From positions 137,008-167,253 of the forward strand of contig WELA01012833.1 in the NCBI GenBank assembly GCA_009602735.1: DNA of 30,246 nucleotides. The letters are read 5' to 3'. Below are positions 11,816 to 21,900 of the stretch, in pieces. Position 1 is the first letter of the stretch, and each line of letters starts with the position of its first letter. This stretch comes from Mesotaenium endlicherianum. Its lineage: Eukaryota > Streptophyta > Zygnematophyceae > Zygnematales > Mesotaeniaceae. A model generated the notes under the pieces. It did not search any database, had not been told where the DNA came from, and saw only the letters and a program-made list of their open reading frames with translations. A program made the translations under genes and the position numbers.

Positions 11816-12758
11816 TGTCCCCTCCAGCACGTTCAGGGCATGGCCCCGTTCCCGCTGCCTCCTGAAAGATTGAAAAAAACTGCGCGCTTACATGCGTACA
11901 TATATGATACTTGACACAACACATCATAATATGACAATTAACACAATGAACAGAAAAAACTGGCAAGCGAATGCCCGCCTGAAGGTAGCGACAAAGTACT
12001 CACAAAGTACAGAACAACACCACAAAAATCCTGGAACCTGTATGAGCTAATCCATCAACTCCAAACCATTATATAGTCTCATCAGCGACGTCACATACAA
12101 CCCAATTTGTGGCCTATGACATTCACAGGAGGGGGTTATGTCACAAGCCACCTCCCTCTCTTGACAGGCAAGCCAGTTGCTGCTTTACCCCGTTTCCCCC
12201 CNNNNNNNNNNNNNNNNNNNNNNNNNNNNNNNNNNNNNNNNNNNNNNNNNNNNNNNNNNNNNNNNNNNNNNNNNNNNNNNNCCCCCCCTTTCCCCGGCCA
12301 CACAACAGAAATCCTTATCAGAAATTCTGAAAACAGAGTCTAGGGTTTAGAGACGCAGATTTGAGGTTGTGGGTCCAGGCTCAGGGGTAAGGGTGCAGGG
12401 TTTTGAAGTCCCAATTTTGGACGTCGCAGAATCTGCAGAGGGTATGGCTAAACTGCAGGTCTATGGGTTCCTTGGGTTGACGATGACATCGTGGATCCAA
12501 CGATGACCCTGACTCCAATTTAATTTCCTGTATCTGTGGTAAAGTCCAGTCAACTTCAGTCAAACTCACCAGCAAGATAAGAAACGGCGCATCCTGCGGC
12601 ACAGGGCGCTGCCAGAGCTCCACATCATCGCCGCCCACGGGCCAGTCGAGGGCCACGGTGCCGCCATCTGGCATCCGTAGGCACTCCCGCCGGAACCGGA
12701 TGTTGGGCCGCGTCCGGAAGAAGGCCGCGAATATGGTCTCCAGGTGGCGGTTCCCCAT
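7588..12758 (-). CDS. EMB8: EMB8/YheT-like alpha/beta hydrolase
   Basis: Eight minus-strand exons: 12758-12570, 11583-11455, 10686-10555, 10095-9953, 9583-9486, 8633-8539, 8230-8177 and 7845-7588 (TGA). All introns are GT-AG with agreeing phases, giving 365 residues. The order matches plant EMB8 and bacterial YheT esterases: GNRHLETIFAAFF near the start, PGLTGGSDDTYIRHML (oxyanion region), VVVFNSRGC, the nucleophile elbow GWSLG (Ser138), VSLCNPFDL, GFNNVYDKSLSRAL, HVRIPLLCVQ, KDDPIAP (Asp266) and GGHLGW (His295). The triad is complete, so an active hydrolase of uncertain lipid or ester substrate is expected. The last 40 residues are a Ser/Glu-rich tail without recognised domain. Plant relatives have extra residues before this point, and a possible TTAG acceptor lies just upstream of the ATG, so an N-terminal exon may be missing. 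Confidence 0.9.
8021..8055. repeat. (CA)n microsatellite
   Basis: A CA dinucleotide run lies in the last intron of the EMB8-like gene (8176-7846). On the gene's own strand it reads as GT. Confidence 0.93.
8655..8885 (+). repeat. Purine-rich GA/GGGA tract
   Basis: About 230 bases are almost entirely A and G, with GGGAGGGA motifs. They fill the 3' end of the EMB8-like intron between exons 5 and 6. On the sense strand this is a long polypyrimidine tract just upstream of the exon 6 acceptor at 8634. Confidence 0.85.
9157..9204. repeat. (AC)n(GC)n alternating tract
   Basis: A CA run passes without interruption into nine GC dinucleotides and then a CACGTAC word. This gives almost 50 bases of strict purine-pyrimidine alternation, a sequence type that favours Z-DNA. 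It lies in EMB8-like intron 5. Confidence 0.9.
9831..9853 (-). repeat. Imperfect copy of the exon 4 3' end and splice donor
   Basis: Twenty of 23 bases match 9948-9970, which is the end of EMB8-like exon 4 with its GTAAG donor. The copy lies 117 bases downstream in the intron on the minus strand and keeps its own GTAAG. It reads NKIHKK where the exon reads NKIFKK. Confidence 0.7.
11333..11362. repeat. (GT)n microsatellite
   Basis: About 30 bases of GT repeat lie in EMB8-like intron 2, about 90 bases after the donor at 11454. Confidence 0.93.
11734..11815. repeat. Poly-C, (CT)n and (TA)n compound repeat
   Basis: Eleven C bases, a 50-base CT tract and a short TA tract follow each other in EMB8-like intron 1. 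Confidence 0.93.
12202..12281. other. Assembly gap of 80 N
   Basis: Both edges of the gap are C homopolymers. It lies inside EMB8-like intron 1, so no predicted coding exon is lost unless an extra exon is hidden there. Confidence 0.99.
12336..12420 (+). repeat. Degenerate telomere-like repeat
   Basis: CTAGGGTTTAGAG, GGGTCCAGGC, AGGGGTAAGGG and CAGGGTTTTG words lie in EMB8-like intron 1, next to the N gap. On the gene's sense strand they are C-rich. Confidence 0.55.
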
Positions 12759-13561
12759 GCCACGTGCCGCCCTAATAGACGATGATGATAGTTGACCATA
12801 TGATAATAGTGTTGACCAGATAATGATAGAGTGACCCGGGAGAGAGCACGGGCGACAAGGGGCAGCGATTGAGGCAGGGGGCGAACTGGTCAGGATCAGA
12901 GAATGTACCCCAGCAGTACTCTAGCAGATGAAGGTGGCAGAAATTCTGATCATACTCGCATACATGCATGTATATGTACGCTCATAGTCTCTGTCTGTTG
13001 TTTACTATATATATTTTCTGTGGATTATCCTACATTCATACATGATACTTTTCTTTCTTTAATTATATTACGCAAATTCTATCTCTCCCTAGTAGAATTG
13101 TTTGAAAAGTATATGCATGTGGGTGTAGGTGAGAGGGTGAACTCGTCAGCAGCTGAGCACACAGACATTGGCCCAAATGAAGCCCGTAGCGAAGCTGTCT
13201 GGCATGAATGTGTCTGCGAAACGGGGTTAATGTACGATATAGAGTTGGATGGCAGTGCGAGGTCGTTCAGTCCTTAGTACTTGACGATAATTGGTTCTGA
13301 ACATGAAAATTAAGAAACCAAACAGAAGGACAAAAAACAGAAGATTGCAAAGGATTACATAAGGCTTATGCGAGGTCATGTATGCTTTGCTTTGCCTGAC
13401 ATTACGTAGCAGTATGTAACACCACTTTAATTTACTAGGTGCTCTGGAAAGAGACATGAAATCCATGTGCTACCATTGGAGGTTGACTTGATACGACAAA
13501 TGAAAACACGTAGGTATCAACTCTTTGAATTTGTAGTGCCTATTGTCAGACCACACAAGTC
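12759..13561. other. Upstream region of the EMB8-like gene, nothing assigned
   Basis: AT-rich DNA that should hold the EMB8-like 5' UTR and promoter, or an upstream first exon. I see no TATA box or conserved motif I can defend. A GATGATGATAG/ATGATAATAG run at 12780-12830 is mildly repetitive. Confidence 0.4.
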
Positions 13562-13686
13562 TTACTTGTAAGGCTCCTGCAGGCGTGGCAGCTGTCCCAG
13601 CAGCTGCTTTGTTAGGGCGCTGTCTCCAGCTGTCACCTCAGGAGCAGCAAGCTCCTCCGCCTCGCCACCTGGCAGCCTGCACTCAC

Positions 13687-13735
13687 TTTGTCCGGATGCA
13701 ACAAGACTGAGAACTGTTCCCTCACTTCACAATCT
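13687..13735 (-). CDS. Possible orphan J-domain (HPDK) exon
   Basis: A 49-base segment with a good acceptor (TTGTGTACAG) and donor (GTGAGT) encodes DCEVREQFSVLLHPDK. This resembles helix II and the HPD loop of DnaJ proteins, whose HPD motif stimulates Hsp70 ATPase. Compared with the usual helix, about three residues are absent between EQF and SVLL. I found no helix I exon upstream. A nearby open segment (13636-13562, ending QLLGQLPRLQEPYK) has an acceptor-like start in the right phase, but the implied intron would be only 50 bases. It may be a relic or chance. Confidence 0.3.
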
Positions 13736-15723
13736 CTGTACACAATGTTATCAACAGTTTAGGGCTTTCATTGGCCTTCGCAGATTTGGCAGTTACATAA
13801 CATGAGTGTCAGAACAAATTCTCTTCACTATTTGAAGAAGTATTACAATTGCAACAAATGGCCAAGTCGAGAACTTGGCTAAGTCAAGAACTAGAGTGAA
13901 GACCATAGAGTATGGAATTTCACGTCAACCATGCTTCTATTTGTCAATATAACCGCTGGTCTGAGGAGACATCTTTTAGAAGAAGCTTTGAAATGATGTG
14001 AGAGGGCTTTTTGAGAAGAAGAGGACTGCACATGAGCTGGCTGCTATGTCAGCAGTGACTTGTTTGTCAATAGCAAAGTCCAGCAACTAGTGCCAGGCTG
14101 GAGATGAGATGCCTTGTCAGCTGCTAATGCACGGGGTTAAGCATGTTGAGTTTGAGTATCAGTTTGGAGGAGGTCCGGGTCTGGATTTATTGAATTGTGG
14201 TAGTCAAAATTAAGTAGAACACTACTTGTCAGATCATCATCCATCATATCCTTCTTTTCCCCCCTGATACTTTCGTCCAAAATTCTCTAAGTGAATAAGA
14301 ACCCCGGTTTACTCCCTCAGCTCTTTCTGCTCATCAATGCGAATGTCCCACGAGACCGGAAGTACGATGCAGTGACCCCCAGCCCCACACAAGGCAGAAC
14401 CTACAAGGCGAGATCCACTCATACAGCTTCAGAAGTACGTTTGAACAGCTTGTCATGATCAATCATTGCTTCCTATGCAGCCACTTGGCAGATCTGGAGT
14501 GGCTTCACATTTTCTGTGTACTCGCTTTAGGAATAATGTAAGAACCGGGGAAAGACTGAACGACAGGGTGTGTCTGACCTCTCAGTGTTTGACGTAGACA
14601 CTTCCTGCGATGATGCAGCCTTAACACAGAGGCCATTCCTGCGTGCTTGAGAATGTAAACTGACCGGAGACCAATTGAATAAGTGCACCCTTCCTGCAGC
14701 TGCTTGTGAGACGAGGGAGGTAACTTCAAGCCTGCAGTTTCTATCTCTGAAGAACCTGACTTCAGGGCTGAATTTTATGCACGATTGTCTCAGGTGCTGG
14801 AGATCATGGGACCAGCTGGATAGGGTCCTGGTAGTTGTGTTGTGATAGAAACTGCTGCACTGTCTGCCGACTATAGCTGCAGCGCATGGACCAGCCATCT
14901 TGCTTTAAGCGATTATAAGCACACGGAATTGAGCTTATCTGATGGCCGATTGCGGGACTAGAACTGACTTGCGCGGAATTTTACTCTGGCTCGCAGATCA
15001 GGCAAAGATGTTGAGCAGCCGTCAAATCTCTACCTTGCATCTGTTGTTATACTATAGGAGAGCCGACCAGAATATGGACACCTGACGCTACAGTTTTCAG
15101 ATGTAGTGACTTGCTGTAGATGAATACCTGCAAAAATGGCAACAAGAGCACCAGCAGCAGCAGCAATTCCAAAGTCGCTGCATTGCCGTTCCTTACGCCA
15201 AGAAAAGAACCATCGACCCGATCAGTAGCACATGATGCATTCAACTATAGCCAAGAAGTCAAGTCCACCTTGGACGGTAGTCTCAGTTCGATCTGCCACT
15301 TATAAATGTCTTCCAGGTCGCAGAAGCCGATCAGAGATCATGTTCTATGAAACCTTTATGCCATCACCCTCTTGAAGAACGATGCAAATGGTGCTCCCTG
15401 GCTCTCTGGCAAGTCGCGCTGATCATTCGTTGACTGAAGAACCGCGAGGCTTGCCCGCTTCCGTACAAAATTTCGTACTCCCTTTGTTATGTACACATCT
15501 TATGATCGATCACCTTCTACATCCCAAACGGCAATGCTTTCCAAATCTGTCTTTTCTTACCATGTGTCCAAATGGTTTAAATGTTTCGACACGCGCTGTA
15601 CCTCAGTTCCTTGACGCTAAGTGTTTACCATGCATTCAAAACAATATTTGGAAGATTCGAGGTACGAGAGTGGAAATGCCACTGCAATAAGTGGAATTGA
15701 GAAGCTAAGACTGGCTAAGTCCT
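13736..15723. other. Unassigned region upstream of ARMC6
   Basis: Nearly 2 kb with moderate composition. The longest frames (14898-14527 minus, 15382-15690 plus) show no motif I recognise and no splice-supported extension. A run of AGC repeats lies at about 15149-15163. This may hold unrecognised exons or regulatory DNA. Confidence 0.4.
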
Positions 15724-15864
15724 TTTCAGCTTATCCGCACATGGACGTCATGAGTACAAGTAAATTAACTCTTAACGGATAAGGGGTTCATTTCAGCTTC
15801 CAACTCATATGCACAGGGACGTCGTGAGTACAAGTAATTTGACTCTTGACGGATAAGGGGTTCT
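15724..15864 (+). repeat. Direct tandem repeat upstream of ARMC6
   Basis: Two diverged copies (15724-15790 and 15791-15864) share TTTCAGCTT, GACGTCRTGAGTACAAG and CTTRACGGATAAGGGGTT. The copy ends lie 60-140 bases before the ARMC6 ATG, so they fall in the promoter or 5' UTR. Copy 1 also contains CTTATCCG, the inverse of CGGATAAG. Confidence 0.8.
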
Positions 15865-15927
15865 TCGAGACGTCTATCGTGTCCAGGTTGACGTGTACAA
15901 AACCTTGAGTGTCAGCAATTTTTTCAG

Positions 15928-18900
15928 ATGGCTCCTCCGAAGCTGCGCATCTCGCAAGAGGCGTTTGATGCCCTGGTGGAAGAGAATATGGAGGAATTCG
16001 GCATGGAGCAGGAGGAGGCCCTAGAGGACGCAATAACCGCGTTCACACTGCAAGGGGCTGATCTTACAGGTGTCACCTCATGCCTCCAGTACACACTGCG
16101 GGTGCATAACTTCATAGCTGTCACAACTGACTCATTCCAGTCCTTTCAAATCGCAAAGATATTTCCTGTGAAAGATGTTACACTTGAAAGTCGTCAGCTT
16201 GCAGCATCCTCAATCTCCGCCTACCACCCTCTTATATCAGCCAGCATGCTATTTGGTATATGTACCAAGATAGTTAACGAGCACATGAAAGTCAATGTCA
16301 TACTATTGCTGTCACGGCACTCCTCAAAGAGTACTCGTTATAATCTGGTATACATATAATTTATCTCAATTTTTACAGAGGAAATGGGTCAAACGGCTGT
16401 GCAGTAAAGGCAGGCCTTCAGTAGTGGGAGTTGATGCTTTAGAGTCTGGCATTCTTTCTTTCTCCTCTCTTCTGTATTGAAGCTCAGAAGGCCCTCGCTG
16501 AGATATTTGGTGCAGGTACGAAACTTGCAGGGCAGCTGCACACGCCTTGGTCAAACTTCCACCTGCACCAGAACCTACACCTGCTCGCCAAAAACCCAGT
16601 GCCACTGTTGAATTACAGAAGCCAGCTGTTAGTTCCCCCGTGGGAGGCTCGAGGAGAGAATTTCAGTGAGGTCTTACCATGTGCAAGTGTCTCTAGGTTC
16701 AGTGATATGCTATAGTCATGGGCAATCAAGCAGTCTATGCAGGTGAGGGGCTCTTAGGTGGCTGCTTCTCTTGCCACCTGTTGACTTTTTTGACAGCCCC
16801 CGTCACTTGGCCCTGGGAAGATCAGGGGCTGCTGGGTTTTGGGACAGGGCTATGCAGGTTGTATGCCGCGCAAAATCGTAGAGGTTTGGATATCAGGGTT
16901 TAAAGGGCAATTAGGAAGAAGGGCAGGGCTGAAGCTCAGAAATGCAAGTCAGGGTTTAAGGTCATGCTGAATGTAGGGCTGGGGCTTTGGTCAGGCAGGC
17001 TGATGCACCGGAGGTCTGGCTTATGGTTTGGGGCTTTGAGCTTCCAGGCCGAAGACCTGGTTGCTCTGTTTCATACTTGAGGCTTATAGATGCAAAAGTT
17101 GGAATTAAGGGTTCAGGGCTTTTGAGGATGAACTTCTAGGGTTAGGGTGCGGGGACAGGTCATCCATCAGGTGCACATGCCACGTGTAGGTGGGTCAGCT
17201 CGGCGTATGGAAGGGTGAAGGAGCAGCTGAGGGGTTTACAGACCATTGTAGGCACATAAACCCTGGGTTTAAGTGCAAAGACGCATGCCTAGGTACAAGA
17301 GTGGGAACTGGCCTAGGTCTCGAGTGGATGGACGTGAGCCAACCTAAAGCTGATGGCTAGGGGTGGGGGGAAGCAGTCGGGGAAAGAAAATTGTGTACCT
17401 TTTGACAGGAGTATCTGATTGTTTCCCAAGTTAATCTTCATCTGATAATACCTGACGGAGTATTTTTCTGGCGTGGGGCAACTTCGGGCGGCGTGGGGCG
17501 GGTGCAGGGATAATGACAAAAGCCAAGCCGGCCGGGCAGGCGCCCGGTGCACTGCACCCGGTCATACTGGCGACTCAGCGCCTCCTTGACATCCTCGACA
17601 GCTGTCAAGCAGCTGTTGCTCCAGGGGCGGGTCCTGGTGCCGAACTGCGGGCTGCGCTGCCAGGCTTATGTGTCGCTGCGCAAGAGCTCCAGCTGGCATG
17701 CTGCAGCGGCGGCGGTGGCTTGGAGGCAACGGGCAAAGCCGCGGACGATGCGGCAGAGGAGGGCGTACAGGTGGCAGTCAGGCACGGGGCCGTGGAGGCT
17801 GCCGTGAGAACGTGTCAGGTGGCACTCTCAGACGGGGCGGCCCTCTCAGGACAGGTGGCAGGGTCAGAGCTGAAGGACGACGGGAGTGCGGGCGAGGGTG
17901 CAGACGCACTCCTGGAGGCCAGCCTGAGCCTGCTCTGCTTCCTGCTCACAGGTGCTATACTCTCTCTCTCTCGTTCTCTCTCCCTTTCTCCCCCCCTCTC
18001 TCTCCCCTCTCTCTCTTCTCTCCCTCTCCTCTCTCTCTTTCTCCCCCTCTCTCCCCTTTGTCTCTCCCTTTCCCCCCTCTCTCTCCTCTCTCTCTCCCTC
18101 TCTTTCCGTCTCTTGCCTTCTCTCCCTCTTTCTCTCCCTCTCTTTCTCTCCCTTTCTTTCTCTCCCTCTCTCTCCCCTTTTCTTCCCCACTCTCTCTCCC
18201 TCTCTCTCACTGTCTCTCTCCGTCTCTCTCCTTTGTTTTTCCTCTCCCTCCTTCTCCCTCTCTTTCCCTCTCTCTCTCTTCCTTTCTCTCCCTCTCTCTG
18301 TCCCTCCCTCTCCCTCTCTCCCTCTGTTACGCTTCCTCTCTCTTTCTCCCCCTCTCTCATTTTTCCCCTCCGATACACACCCATGCTTACGCACACCCAC
18401 ACACAAATGCACCCACGCTTTTGGGCGCTCACATACACGCACAAGCAGAGGCTCGCGCGCCACGCGCGCACGTGCACGCGCAGCAATGCACACTACACGC
18501 CTGCCTGCACTAGGCACTCACACGTGCACACATGTGGGCAAGCAGTAGGAGCTGCACCTGAGAGCAGCCATGCATAATCTCTCTTTGCGCGCCCGCCAGC
18601 ACTAGGAGCCAGGGCTTTTGACGTTGCTCTCCTCCTGAGTTGACACCTGTCACCTTGTTCTTTTCTCACTTTGCGGGCTCGGCTCGCCTGTCACTCTCTT
18701 CCTCCTTTTCCTGCGGGCCGACACCAGTCAGTGCTTCTCTCTGTCACGCCCTCTCTCCCCTCTCTCTACATTGCCCTCTTTCTTGATTTCCCTTGTGGCC
18801 TTTACGAGACCCTCCCATAAGAGGCCTGAACCTGCCACGTGGCACGTGCAGGAGACGACAGCAGGCAAGCTTTCTACAAGAGCCGCGGCGCCAGCACCAT

Positions 18901-21900
18901 CACCGCCTGCCTCTACCTCCTCTGTCAAATCTCCCCCACCCCGGATTCCCGCGCTGACGATGACCCTACCCCTAGCCCCAGCTCACATCCCATCGATAGC
19001 ACTCCCACCAACCCTGACAAAAGTGCCGACCCTTGCTCCAGCTTAAAACCCCACAGCTTGACCCCAAGCTTAAGCCCCAGCCCTAGTCCCATCTCGGGAC
19101 AGCTGGCTCCTCCACATGACAGCTCTGACTCCGAGAGAAACCCTCGCTCAAACCCTAAGTCCGATTTCAATCTCAAAACAGATCCTACCTCTAATCTGAA
19201 CGCATCTTCTGGCCCTAAGCCTGATTCAGATCGTTCCTTAAACCCCTCGCCTAGTCCTAAGCCTAACCCTAATTCTGACCCTATGCACCCAAGCCCGAGC
19301 TCTAGCTCTAGCCCTAGCCCTAGCCCTAGTCTTGACTCTAGCCCCCCGCCTGGCCCCAAAGTTCTGGCCCTGCTGGCGCTGGCTGCTGAGGTGGCGGGCC
19401 GAGCTGCGACGAGGTTTGAGCTGAGCAAGGAGGCGTTTGTGGACGGCAAGGCCCACGTGGTGCTCCTGCAGGCAATGCTAAGGTGTCGTGCTGCCAGCGG
19501 GCCCGCCGTGCGGGCAGCGTGCGAAGCGCTTGGCGCCATCTGTACCGCCGATGACTCACGCGTGCTGGCGTCAAAGGTGGGCCACCTGGGGCTTCGATCT
19601 CAAAACTAGGCCTTGTTACAGGTGTCATGACTCCAGGTGGTGACACGTGATGTCGCTTGTGGTAGCGGCACTTTTCGACAGCCGTGGATGCCTGGCGAGG
19701 ACACCTGTCACTTCAGTGCCACGTGTTTGTCGCCCCCGTCTGCCCGTCTGCCTGTCGCTCTCCGTGCACCTGTCTGTCTCAGTGAGTGCGCGCCTGTCCG
19801 ACTTGTGTCTAGTTTTCAGAAGGTAAAAGTTCTATTCCAAGGTCCGAGTTCTTAGGCCTCAATTTTCTTTTGATTCAGCGCGTTTGCGTGTCTTTGTTTT
19901 GTTTCATTGCGTGCTTGCCAGCGCCGCCCACTTGTCGGTCGCTGTATCTTTCTACTTATCTCCCCTATCACGCCTGGCCATCTGTCATGTCTGTCTAGCT
20001 GCCATCTGTCTACCTGCCGTCACGTGTGTGTCGTTCCTCTCTGTAGCTCTGAGGAGAAGATTATGGAATGGTGAGCTTGGGGGGGGGGCAGGCTTTTGGG
20101 AACGCTCGCTTGATGGCGGAGGCGGGAGCTGTGGAGGTCATTCTCGAGTGTGCCAGGGCCAACGAGGAGGCACCAGATGTCCTTGCCACGCTGTGCGCCG
20201 CACTGAAGGCCGTGGCAGTGAACGTGCGTATGCTTGCCACCTGTTTTCGTGCCCGCCTAGACCCTGTCCCCCCGGTGGCTATCGCCTCTGGTGACTCACT
20301 TGTGTGGACGCACACGCACACGCGCACATGTGCACACACAGACATACACACATACGCACACACAAACACATATGCTATTTTGAAATGAATTAAAGCATAT
20401 GTATCATGAAGGTGTTTGTGATTTGTTTTCCTTACGTTTGAATACTCATACATGTTTATAGTGTGTATGCTGTAGGGTAGTACATATGCATTAAATGCAC
20501 ATATTACATATGCATGACATAAAAGCATGAGGAGGCCAAATCAACCTTGATACCTTTCCAATGTGGACCCCACCCGCATGCCTGGGCTGCTTTGCCTTGC
20601 TGGCGCAATCGCAGGACGACATCTGCAAGAAGGTGGCGCAGCAGGGGGGCCTCGCGCTCGTGCTGGGCTTCCTGCGCAACGCGACACATCAGCGCGACGC
20701 CGCCATGGCCAGGAGCGCGTGCCTCCTCCTCTGCCAGGTGTCGCCTCCTCCCTCCTCTTGCTCGCCCCCCTGCTGCCGAAGTCGCTGCCCGCCACCTGGC
20801 ACGTCCACCACCTTGCATCGCCGCCATCCGCGTGGTTGCTGGTGCCAGGCGGCTTGACCAACAGCTGGCGCCGGGCAATGTACTGCCGCCAGGTGGCGGT
20901 CAAAGCATAAGATGCAAGCAACAATGTACTACAGGAACATCGACTTTTAAATTCTGAAATGGACGTCAGGGTGGGAGCACCAGTCCTGAAGGCACTTGGT
21001 AGCCCCTCTGCATTGCACCCAGCCGGGCCCTCGTTGGCCGAAGCACACGCTTAAACCCCAACCCATGTAGGCCACCCCACTCCGGGCGGCAGCTGCCAGC
21101 TGGAGCGTTCTGAGTAAGCCTCCCGTCGTTTGACGTCTGACATCATCACGCGTGGCGTTGTTGGCGAATGCCAGCTGGCAGGCAGTGACGAGAACAAGGA
21201 GGCGCTGGCGCTGGCCGGCGGCTTCCAGGTGGCCGCCTCCGCTGCGTCGGTGTTCTCTTCAAACCCGTCCGTTCTCCAAGATGTAAGTGATCTGACTCGG
21301 CGGAAAGTGTTTTGGACTAAAAAGCGCTCAAGAAGGTGGTCTCTCCGTAACATCCGGCATGTGTGGGGTCACAGGTGTCGTCCCCAATCGTGCATGTTCG
21401 CACATGTGCCCCTCTGCTGTCAACCCCGACGGGTGGCTCAGGGGTAGAGCCTTCGAAGGGTCTTTGGTTTAATTCCCTGTCAGCCCACACTTTTCCCTTC
21501 ACGAGTCTGCTTGATCCTAGCTTAACACCGCGTCCATCATGGATGCTCATCATCGATTGTGTTTTTCCGTCTCGTGTTTGTTAGCTTGTGTTAGCAACTT
21601 CAGCTTTGTATGATCCATGAGATAGATGTCTTTCTGCTGGTAGACTATGTCCTCAATGTGTGCGCTGTCGTCGGGTCTGTGCTTCGTTTTTTTTTTTTGG
21701 GAGGTCAGCTCATGGCGCTCGTGGCTGCCCTGACTTTGCGGTCACCTTCAAATGCCAGCAGAGCTGTGCAAGTGGGCCTCGTTGACGTGATCGCTGAAAT
21801 GATGGAGGAGCACCCGGCAGCCGGCGGTTTCCAGCGCCAAGCTTGCAATGCGATCAGAAACTTATGCGTGCGCAACTTAGAGAATAGGTGAGCTCATTTC

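Noticed and set aside
14527..14898. 123-codon minus-strand frame with an ATG start
   Set aside because: Composition and sequence match no family I know, and no splice-compatible continuation was found. A species-specific gene remains possible.
17952..18577. Continuation of the ARMC6 exon 2 frame into a Ser/Leu/Pro-rich 200-residue stretch
   Set aside because: It lies wholly in the CT tract after a donor whose splicing restores the ARMC6 pattern (LLTGDDSRQAF).
18925..19539. 204-codon antisense frame with Leu-Gly repeats
   Set aside because: It is the complement of the telomere-like repeat and the ARMC6 exon, with no independent evidence.
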